Assembly: GCA_963665975.1 (NCBI GenBank)
Contig: OY762508.1
Span: 2,542,001-2,606,000 of the forward strand
DNA from: G963665975 sp963665975
GTDB taxonomy: Bacteria > Bacteroidota > Rhodothermia > Rhodothermales > Bin80
Reading direction: 5' to 3'
Length of the DNA: 64,000 nt
Notes under the pieces: model-generated
Databases searched by the model: none
The model's input: only the letters and a program-made list of their open reading frames with translations
What the model was told of the DNA's origin: nothing
Position numbers and translations under genes: made by a program
Shown here: piece after piece, positions 26,571 through 33,512 of the stretch
Numbering within the stretch: the stretch's first letter is position 1
Layout of the letters: every line of letters begins with the position of its first letter

Positions 26571-27251
26571 TTACCGAACTCGCTGGTAGGTGGGCAACTT
26601 GCGCTCCAGCGGCCGCTGTAGTGGCACTGGCGGCCGGGACTTGTGCAATCCTTGCTTATTGATGTGTCCTACGTACCGGCCTAACACACGCACGTGCTCA
26701 AAAATATCCGGCTCGATATGGATGTCGTCATAATCGGGATTGGCGGGTTCCAGGCGCATTCCCGTTTCGTCCGTGTAAATTCGCTTTAGGGAAGTTTCCC
26801 CATTATAGAGCACGGCGCCGATTCCTCCATTCGGAATGTCATCGTCCACCAGCAAGACAAAGTCTCCGTCCTGAATATCTGCTCCCAGCATGGAGTGACC
26901 ATATACTCGCAGCGCAAATATCCGGTGCAGATTCGGGAAGAGCGTCTCCAGCGTGATCGACCCCAGATTGGCCTCCACCGCTTCCTGTAGCTGGCCGGCG
27001 GTAATAATTCCACGCACGGGGATGCCGGCCGCCTTGGGATGCCTGACGTTCAGGTGGTATCCCATGTGATCGCGCCGGAGGTAATTCTTCTTCCACAGCG
27101 CCTTGAGATTCTGCGTTACGCTGTTGGGAGACTTGTATCCAAAGACGTCGACTATCTCGCGGTACGTCGGCCAGATTTCATTCTCCCTGATATATGTTTG
27201 CAGGAACTCAAGAAAAGCGTGTTGCTTGGCGGTTAATGACCGGCGACCCAT
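26571..27251 (-). CDS. lexA: LexA repressor (SOS regulator, S24 autoprotease)
   Basis: Represses DNA-damage genes and self-cleaves when RecA filaments form. The N-terminal winged helix reads LTAKQHAFLEFLQTYIREN and YLRRD. The cleavage site is ITAG|Q-like with Ala85-Gly86; the Ser-Lys dyad is Ser120 (VYGHSMLGADIQDGD) and Lys156 (TSLKRIY). At 226 residues it is slightly longer than E. coli LexA because of a basic C-terminal tail. The gene is isolated, with an AT-rich upstream region that includes a short dyad likely to serve autoregulation. An UmuD-like or phage repressor is less likely given the full-length winged helix. Confidence 0.9.
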   Translation of the reverse strand: MGRRSLTAKQHAFLEFLQTYIRENEIWPTYREIVDVFGYKSPNSVTQNLKALWKKNYLRRDHMGYHLNVRHPKAAGIPVRGIITAGQLQEAVEANLGSITLETLFPNLHRIFALRVYGHSMLGADIQDGDFVLLVDDDIPNGGIGAVLYNGETSLKRIYTDETGMRLEPANPDYDDIHIEPDIFEHVRVLGRYVGHINKQGLHKSRPPVPLQRPLERKLPTYQRVR

Positions 27252-27283
27252 GGTGCTTCCTCGTTTGCAGTGAGAGCTTATTA

Positions 27284-27298
27284 CATAACATTATGCTA
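27284..27298. promoter_or_regulatory. Candidate operator/promoter region of lexA
   Basis: The AT-rich 27280-27330 segment upstream of lexA contains ATAACATTAT, whose outer four bases form a dyad (ATAA/TTAT), followed by TATATAAACAATAATAATC. An autoregulatory LexA site would be expected here, but I have no operator consensus for this lineage, so this is a candidate only. Confidence 0.3.
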
Positions 27299-27330
27299 TA
27301 TAAACAATAATAATCATATATGCAACAGTT

Positions 27331-28025
27331 GCGTGAACTTCCCAAGTAATTGCGTCACGTCCCTGCCGATATCGATATCGGCCCACAATTACGGAGGCCG
27401 AACCGAGTCGATTTTCGTTGCATTCATCGGTCCATCGCACCCTGCCCCGTTGTCCGGGTCACCACCAGCACCAACTGCTCTGAATGGCCATGTGCGATTG
27501 CTACTTTTCTTCAAGCGGGGGCCCGAAGCATCAATAATCCTGTGAGGGAGCGAGCAGGTCAACGTACTTGTTGATGGAATCGTACCATGGAGGTATGCTA
27601 ACTGCGGCGTAAACTGGTTTTGGGGTTTCCTCCGGGCGGCAAGTGCCTATTTCGCTAGCGTACTTGTTTGACACAAGGCAGTCCGCCAAGCCGCCGACGT
27701 ATGCGACGCCTGCCGAGTTGACGGTGTCTGACTATGTGCTGGATTACGGAAGATTGCGGCCATGGAATAACTCCAAGGCGGTTACAGCCCTGTAGCCCTG
27801 GGACGTAAGGTCCGTTTGCTGAGACATGGCATTGCTCGCTTATGACGGTGTCCCATTTGTTCTGGTAATGATTAGGCATCGTAGCTTCTTTATTGGTTGT
27901 GCCACGGGAAACCCTTGGAGGAAGATGCCTGGGGGAGGGAGTAATGACAATAACCATGAAAGGCGTGATCACCAGTTCTTCGGAGCCGCTGCCGTGGGTG
28001 AAAGTCTTAGGAACAGTACTTGATT
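27331..28025. other. Non-coding or decayed region upstream of the group II intron
   Basis: About 700 bp with no intact gene. A stop-to-stop open stretch on the plus strand, 27613-27795, contains SDYVLDYGRLRPWN. It faintly recalls the DYxxxYNxxRPH end of IS3-type integrases, but the match is too weak to call. The minus-strand ORF 27655-28344 overlaps the intron RNA and looks spurious. The last six bases before the intron (28020-28025) are TTGATT, the presumed IBS1. Confidence 0.4.
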
Positions 28026-28539
28026 GTGCGTGTGTCCAGCAAAGGCTGGAGTGTCCAGCGGGAGACAGTCCCGCCAAAGTAATAATCAGAGCTTTGTAGC
28101 TTGGGTAGCATGGGAGCGGGAGACTCAACTCATGAAGCCTACCGACAGCGTCTCCGAAAGGGAGACGGCGAGGTGTCGGGCCATAACGAAAGTGAACGCA
28201 TAGGTGGCCCCGTGAATGTATTCCGAAGGTCGAGCTCTCGCACAATGGGCGAAGGCAGCATGGAAGGTCGAAACCTGATTGATACGACCGTTCCACTTCG
28301 GCGGGGTGGTAGCGATGGCACGATGACAAGGACACTCCGAGCAACTGGAGAAGCCCGTCTCACCCCGGCGAGAAATTGCCGGTGCAAGGTACGTGCTATA
28401 ACCGGCAGCACCGGGAAATGCACGGAAGGTGAGCGGGTGGCGGAGCGGCGTGTAGTAGCGACGAAGCGGGGTAATGCCTGCAGAGCAAAGACGCCGCACT
28501 GTTGGTACGTTCTTTTTCAACAAGGGAGGCAGAGATGAC

Positions 28540-29862
28540 ATGACAACGGCATCTATCAATCTGCAGGACCTGCGGAGGAGGATATACCTCAAAGCCAAGG
28601 CAGAGCCAGCGCATCGCTTCTGGGGCATGTACGTGCATGTCTGCAAGATGGAGACGCTGCAGGAAGCCTATCGTATGGCCAAGCGCAACGGAGGTGCCCC
28701 GGGCATCGACGGACAGACGTTTGAGGCCATCGAAGAGGCGGACGTGCAGCAGTTTCTGGAAGGCATACAGCAGGAACTTGTCACGCGGGGCTACCGGCCT
28801 GCGCCATTGCGTAGGAAGCAGATACCCAAGGGTGGGGGCAAGTACCGCACGCTGGGTATTCCGACGATACGTGACCGCGTGGTGCAGGGAGCACTGAAGC
28901 TGATTCTGGAGCCTGTCTTCGAGGCTGACTTTCAGGAGGGGTCGTACGGGTATCGGCCCAAGTGCACGGCGCATGCCGCTGTAGACCGAGTGAGAACGGC
29001 AGTGGTTAAGGGCATGACTCGGGTCATTGATGTGGATCTGGCAGCGTACTTCGATACGGTCCGGCACCACATCCTGCTCGGGAAGGTTGCCGCTCGCATC
29101 AGCGACGACGACATCCTATGGCTGCTGAAGCGGATCCTTCGGTCGGGTGGCAAGAAAGGCGTGCCGCAGGGCGGAGTGATCTCACCGCTGCTTAGCAACA
29201 TCTATCTCAACGAGGTAGATAAGATGCTGGAGCGGGCGAAGGAGGTCACTCGGGAGCGGGGATACGAACACTTGGAGTATGCCCGTTTCGCCGATGACCT
29301 GGTAATCCTTGTCGATGGCCACCCTAAATGGGACTGGCTGGAGCAGGGCGCATACAAGCGTCTTCTGGAAGAGTTGGCCAAGCTCGATGTATCCCTGAAC
29401 GTGGAGAAGACGAAGCGTGTGGATCTCATCCGAAGGGAGAGTTTCACGTTTCTGGGATTCCGGATTCGTCGGTACAAGACGAAGCGGGGCAAGTGGGGCG
29501 CTCTGACAGTGCCACGCATGAAGGCACGGACGAAGCTGCTACGCAGGCTCAAGGAGGAATTCCAACGTTTTCGATCACAACCGGTGGAACGGGTAATCGA
29601 ACGAATCAACCCCATACTGCGGGGGTGGTTGAACTACTTCCGCATAGGGAATTCGGGACGATGCTTCGGGTACGTACGGAACTGGGTCGAGCAGAAGATA
29701 AGGCGCCACATGATGCGAGCCAGAGGACGCAATGGCTACGGCTGGAAGCGGTGGAGTAGGCGGATGCTGTATGACCGCCTGGGCTTGTATGCCCAGTGGC
29801 AGGTGCAGTACTACAAGCCGAAAGCGCGCCCATGCCAGCTGCGCATAAACTTTGAGACGTAG
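28540..29862 (+). CDS. ltrA: Group II intron reverse transcriptase/maturase
   Basis: A 440-residue intron-encoded protein that splices its host RNA and drives retrohoming by target-primed reverse transcription. RT motifs in order: GGAPGIDGQTFE, YRPAPLRRKQIPK, LGIPTIRDRVVQGALK, GSYGYRP, VDLAAYFDTV (metal-binding Asp), VPQGGVISPLLSNIYL and the catalytic YARFADD. A GIIM maturase domain X follows (LNYFRIGNSGRCFGYVRNWV). No HNH endonuclease domain is present, so second-strand priming would rely on other means. ATG 28540 has AAGGGAGG upstream; the frame is also open to 28474 inside structured intron RNA. Intact, with no frameshift. Confidence 0.93.
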   Translation: MTTASINLQDLRRRIYLKAKAEPAHRFWGMYVHVCKMETLQEAYRMAKRNGGAPGIDGQTFEAIEEADVQQFLEGIQQELVTRGYRPAPLRRKQIPKGGGKYRTLGIPTIRDRVVQGALKLILEPVFEADFQEGSYGYRPKCTAHAAVDRVRTAVVKGMTRVIDVDLAAYFDTVRHHILLGKVAARISDDDILWLLKRILRSGGKKGVPQGGVISPLLSNIYLNEVDKMLERAKEVTRERGYEHLEYARFADDLVILVDGHPKWDWLEQGAYKRLLEELAKLDVSLNVEKTKRVDLIRRESFTFLGFRIRRYKTKRGKWGALTVPRMKARTKLLRRLKEEFQRFRSQPVERVIERINPILRGWLNYFRIGNSGRCFGYVRNWVEQKIRRHMMRARGRNGYGWKRWSRRMLYDRLGLYAQWQVQYYKPKARPCQLRINFET

Positions 29863-29871
29863 CCAACAGGA

Positions 29872-29905
29872 GAGCCCGGTGCCGGAAATCGGCACGCCGA
29901 GGTTC
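29872..29905 (+). ncRNA. Group II intron domain V
   Basis: A 34-nt hairpin starting GAGCCCGG and ending GAGGTTC, with a GAAA tetraloop and a GCACG/CGGTGC-type stem. The catalytic AGC triad is at bases 3-5 from its start. This is the active-site helix of the ribozyme and the most conserved group II element; it begins 10 nt after the maturase stop codon. Confidence 0.88.
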
Positions 29906-30005
29906 GACGAGGCGGGGCCTGGAAACGTGGTCTAGGATGAAGATTGAGGCACCGGTAATAGGGCGAAAGCCGCCGGCAAACAGCTACTCCCTTCATTTAT
30001 AGACA

Positions 30006-30031
30006 GGCGCGCCAGGCCCCGACCCTACCAT
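30006..30031. repeat. 26-bp dispersed repeat, copy 1
   Basis: Starts GGCGCGCCAGGCCCCGACCC and matches 24 of 26 bases at 60157-60182. It lies a few bases beyond the 3' end of the group II intron. The two copies are on the same strand and are otherwise in unrelated flanks. The rest of 30032-30371 shows no gene I can support. Confidence 0.55.
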
Positions 30032-30371
30032 TGTCGAAACGCTTCGTCGTACCCGTAGGCACGCAGGAGAATTGCCAACCGTCAGCCTGCACTGTTTTTG
30101 CAACTGTTGGCTCGCCTACGTGCAGTAATCCGACGCGACGGATCAAATTGTATTGCTATCCAGCCACGGGCTCCCGCTCTATTGGGCTTGGCTGGGGAGG
30201 GTCCACGCAACGCCCGGTACCTGGTGGAACAGTCTTTCATGGAAGCCACCGGGATTCCCTTCCGAGCAATATTTCAGAGGACTGCCCAGCCGCGTGTCAT
30301 CTCGCCTGGCAGTGTGTCACAAGAAACCAGGCTCATCGCCGCCACACTGCATGCAAGTCCCCGGTTATGGA

Positions 30372-31049
30372 CTACATCTTTATGCCAAGGCTGTCCAAAA
30401 CTCTGCGCCTGTCGGAGATTTCACCTGGGCGATTGCAGGCGGAGTCCACGAGCAGTCTGGTGCCAAATCTGGTCAAGCAGTACTGCTGGGCTGTCCGCCA
30501 CGACTTCATCAGTGTGTTCATTTGTCCGACGGCTTCGTGGTCGCGTTCGTATTGTTCTATGTTCTCATACCTTCGGCGAAGCCGGACGGCATCATTGAGC
30601 ACACCGATAGCCGATTTGAAACAGCCACAAACCGTGTTGAATTCAGCATTTAGAGCATCCTGTATTCGAGATGCCGCAGGATCTTGCCTTCCCTCTTGCT
30701 CTCTTGTTTGAGGAGAACGGGCCGCTGCTTCACGCGCCATTGGGGCACGCATCAGATTAAAGTCATGATTGACGTCAGCTTCCCCGGAGCTAACGAGCGT
30801 AACACTTTCGGATGTATAGCCCTTGTAGGCGACGGTAATGATGAATGTCCCCGCTGGCACGTCCCGCAGAACATAGCGCCCGATTCCATTGGTGACGGCA
30901 ACGCGGAGTGTACCTACAAGATAAACGGGTGCCCCCACTATCGGATCGCCATAGTGCGCATCCCGCACCGCTCCGCTTATGGTTACGGTCTGCGCACCGG
31001 CAAGAGTCACACCGAGGAAGGACAATAACAACAGAACGGGTCGCATCAT
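30372..31049 (-). CDS. Exported protein with carboxypeptidase-regulatory-like domain
   Basis: A 225-residue protein with a signal peptide (MRPVLLLLSFLGVTLAGAQ), then one carboxypeptidase-D-regulatory-like beta-sandwich: VTISGAVRDAHYGDPIVGAP, RYVLRDVPAGTFIITVAYKGY. The second half is charged and helical, with Cys residues in VCGCF and QQYC, and has no recognised family. The sandwich domain is nearly the same as the N-terminal domain of the TonB receptor at 33513-36428, with which it shares strand and neighbourhood. It could be a periplasmic or surface accessory to that receptor, or a remnant of a receptor that lost its barrel. Confidence 0.75.
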   Translation of the reverse strand: MMRPVLLLLSFLGVTLAGAQTVTISGAVRDAHYGDPIVGAPVYLVGTLRVAVTNGIGRYVLRDVPAGTFIITVAYKGYTSESVTLVSSGEADVNHDFNLMRAPMAREAAARSPQTREQEGRQDPAASRIQDALNAEFNTVCGCFKSAIGVLNDAVRLRRRYENIEQYERDHEAVGQMNTLMKSWRTAQQYCLTRFGTRLLVDSACNRPGEISDRRRVLDSLGIKM

Positions 31050-31215
31050 TCAGCGTCTCACAGAATCTGCGCGCTACAATCTCCCCACATGCCAAGTCCG
31101 GATGCCACGGCCTGGTTTCATGTATGGATAGCCCAATTTCACCATACGCCACGTGGCCGGACCGACACATGCCGTCGATCCGACCACGCATATTACTCCA
31201 GGCTTGGCGGCCATT

Positions 31216-32952
31216 CTATTTGATCAGGGTCATTTTCCTGGAAACGGAGCCAGCGTCAGTACTAAGCGTGTAGAGATACATGCCGCTCGCAACCTTAAAC
31301 CCGGTATCGTTTCTGCCATCCCATCGATACTTGTACGTGCCGGCCGGCAAAGATTCGCTCACCAGTTCGATTACGGGCTGACCCAGGACATTGTAGATCA
31401 CCAGCCTGACATCGGATAGTTGCTCCAGGGAAAACGCGATGTCCGTCGAAGGGTTGAATGGGTTCGGGTAGTTCTGATCCAGTGAAAATGTGCTGGGCAG
31501 ATCATCCTCTTCCACACCAACATTTTGAAATGGAACCCATCTCGGATCTCCTACAGGACCACCTGTTTCACTCGCAGTAGCAGCCGGTGACATATAGCTA
31601 TAGCGCAGATCTTCGTGTATGGGCCACTGGACATTTATCGGATCGTCGTCATTCTCGTACTGCCACCACTCGTCAAGGAAAGTGTCATGAGCCTCATTGT
31701 CTCTGAAGTCCCGAATGCGACTAATGATTCGCCTGAGGTACTCTTGATTCAGCAAAAGCGTTGGTGTTGTCTTGACGTTATCGAATTCCCGAATAGAGGG
31801 GTCTGCTGCCATCAATGCGCGCGTCGAATCCCCGACAAATTGATCCTGAAGTTCGATGGCAAGCATGGTGTCACGACGCACTTCGGTCATGCCACTGTCA
31901 TTGACTACCTCCCACGCCCACGGCGGCGCTTGCCAGAGTGCCAATACCTGTTCATCGTTTACCCAGGCATTGTTATTAAAGGTGATGTTTCTGCTGAGAT
32001 GATCCCAATGCCTTCCGGCAGCGATCGCCGTAGTGTCCGGCGCTTCCTGAGCGTTGATGTCCATCACACCTGATCCGCCTTCTATGCTACCCCATAGTCC
32101 AAAATAGAATGAGGACTGGCCGAAGATTTTAGTATTGTAAAACAGGTTGTTCGAGAACGTCATGTTATTGCCGCCTCGAGAGAAAAGCGGACGCATTACT
32201 ATATTTACGAACGAATTGTGATCGACAAGCCCATGATTTACTTGCTCATAGATCACTATCGATTCACCCCAGGAATTCATGAGGCTACTGTTGGTGACCA
32301 TCACCGTATCGATTGTGCCCATCCAGGACCCGCCTCCCCACAAAGATCCATTGGCGAAAATACCGCCCGCGTACGAGGGATAGGCTTTGAAGATACTGTT
32401 ATTGACGAAGAAGTCCGAATCCTTGCCGAAGGCCATGAGTGTTATCTGGTAGCCTGACATAACAGTGTTGTCGATCACTGTCCTCTGATTGGTGCCACGT
32501 GCAGCCACAACATTCCAAACGTGATTACTCTGGTCGGCCATGGCGCCGTTAAAGAGCAAGTTTTCCAACGTCAGCGTGATATCGTCGCCATACAAGTCGA
32601 AATGGGCGCCGGGCCACACAGCTAAATATCTCGAAACTCCATCCGGGCCGGGCAGCGGCTGTATCGTGGCGGGAATATCACTAGCGTCGGTGGCATCATA
32701 TGCTTGTCCACGGATAGTGAAGCTGTTGTTGACTCCAATCGGCTCGATCTGCAGGTAGACCTTACCTTTTTCCAGAACATACACGTCGTGGGCTTGCGTC
32801 CCGTCAGCAGACGTATCGGCCACAATTGTGCTTTCAAACTCCCCTGGCGTACCCGTCCACGGAATAAGCATTTCGGTCTGCGCAGTGGCTGCTACCGGCA
32901 ACATCGCTACGATGAGCAATGCGCAAGTCAAGGTTGGTAACGATTTCAACAT
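31216..32952 (-). CDS. Secreted right-handed beta-helix protein with T9SS sorting domain
   Basis: A 578-residue extracellular protein with a signal peptide (MLKSLPTLTCALLIVAMLPV...TAQ). The central part repeats short turns of the parallel beta-helix type (VDHNSFVNIVMRPLF, MTFSNNLFYNTKIF, NITFNNNAWVND), as in pectate/alginate lyases and polysaccharide-binding passengers. The C-terminus is a type A T9SS sorting domain (FSLDQNYPNPFNPSTDIAFS ... GMYLYTLSTDAGSVSRKMTLIK). The start ATG 32952 is chosen for its signal peptide over ATG 32988. It follows the TonB receptor gene on the same strand by 560 bp, suggesting joint use on an extracellular glycan. No catalytic residues could be identified. Confidence 0.85.
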   Translation of the reverse strand: MLKSLPTLTCALLIVAMLPVAATAQTEMLIPWTGTPGEFESTIVADTSADGTQAHDVYVLEKGKVYLQIEPIGVNNSFTIRGQAYDATDASDIPATIQPLPGPDGVSRYLAVWPGAHFDLYGDDITLTLENLLFNGAMADQSNHVWNVVAARGTNQRTVIDNTVMSGYQITLMAFGKDSDFFVNNSIFKAYPSYAGGIFANGSLWGGGSWMGTIDTVMVTNSSLMNSWGESIVIYEQVNHGLVDHNSFVNIVMRPLFSRGGNNMTFSNNLFYNTKIFGQSSFYFGLWGSIEGGSGVMDINAQEAPDTTAIAAGRHWDHLSRNITFNNNAWVNDEQVLALWQAPPWAWEVVNDSGMTEVRRDTMLAIELQDQFVGDSTRALMAADPSIREFDNVKTTPTLLLNQEYLRRIISRIRDFRDNEAHDTFLDEWWQYENDDDPINVQWPIHEDLRYSYMSPAATASETGGPVGDPRWVPFQNVGVEEDDLPSTFSLDQNYPNPFNPSTDIAFSLEQLSDVRLVIYNVLGQPVIELVSESLPAGTYKYRWDGRNDTGFKVASGMYLYTLSTDAGSVSRKMTLIK

Positions 32953-33512
32953 GGTTTTCAACTCGGTCTTGTGAGCCAGAAAGCTCAAGTGAAGGACAAA
33001 AACGCCCTAAGGTAGCGTGCCTGGCAGTTCCTGCCCTTGGTGTCGCTCTTTGACGTAAGAGAGCACCGAGTCGGGACCAATAGCCTATATATGGGATCCA
33101 GAACGCATCCGTTGTCTAATGATAGTGTGAATAGCACTGTTCATTCGGTCACTATTGTTAAAATAATATTAAGACTTTACGATCTGTCTCGACCCCTTGC
33201 GATATCCACCAAGCGGTGCGCTGTTGCAAGACAGGGAGATGCACCCTGCAACAGGCCGTGGGCGCTGCACAGAGCCGTCATCCGTAATTGTGTGCATCAA
33301 TTCTGCCGATGGTTTTCGCTGCAAGACGCGCAGGGATCGGCAAGTCATGGGGGAAGAGCTTCCCGGAATCACGACGTGTCGTTCAACGCCGAGCTGCGCC
33401 CAGATCCGGGCTCAGAACAGGTCGGTCGGATACGGCTCTGCGCAACGTCCAGGCGACAGTGCCGCAACCTTCTCGGCACATGCTGCCACGCCTGGTGTGG
33501 GTATGGCTCGTG
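32953..33512. other. Long spacer between TonB receptor and beta-helix genes
   Basis: About 560 bp with no supported gene. An AT-rich stretch around 33150-33180 (TTAAAATAATATTAAG) is a likely promoter zone for the beta-helix gene. A hairpin GTTG..CAGGG..CCCTG-CAAC lies at about 33223-33248 with no U-tract. ORFs on both strands here lack family signatures. Confidence 0.4.

Larger units (their letters stand above)
28026..30000 (+). mobile_element. Group II intron (ribozyme plus encoded reverse transcriptase)
   Basis: The 5' end is GTGCG (28026-28030), the group II consensus. It is followed by densely paired domain I sequence, for example CCAGC-AAAG-GCTGG and TCTCC-GAAA-GGGAGA. The intron ORF sits in the domain IV position (28540-29862). 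A canonical 34-nt domain V lies at 29872-29905, and a domain VI-like structure closes with GATGAAG...CTTCATT just before about 30000. The 3' junction is approximate to within about 10 nt. A loop at 28084-28089 (AATCAG) can pair with the preceding exon TTGATT, one G-U included, as a candidate EBS1-IBS1. It appears complete and possibly active. Confidence 0.85.

Noticed and set aside
27613..27795. Possible IS3-type integrase tail (SDYVLDYGRLRPWN)
   Set aside because: Only a few positions fit DYxxxYNxxRPH; no other IS3 motif nearby, so not listed as a feature.
27655..28344. Minus-strand 229-codon ORF upstream of and into the intron
   Set aside because: Overlaps structured domain I RNA of the group II intron and has no family; better explained as chance.
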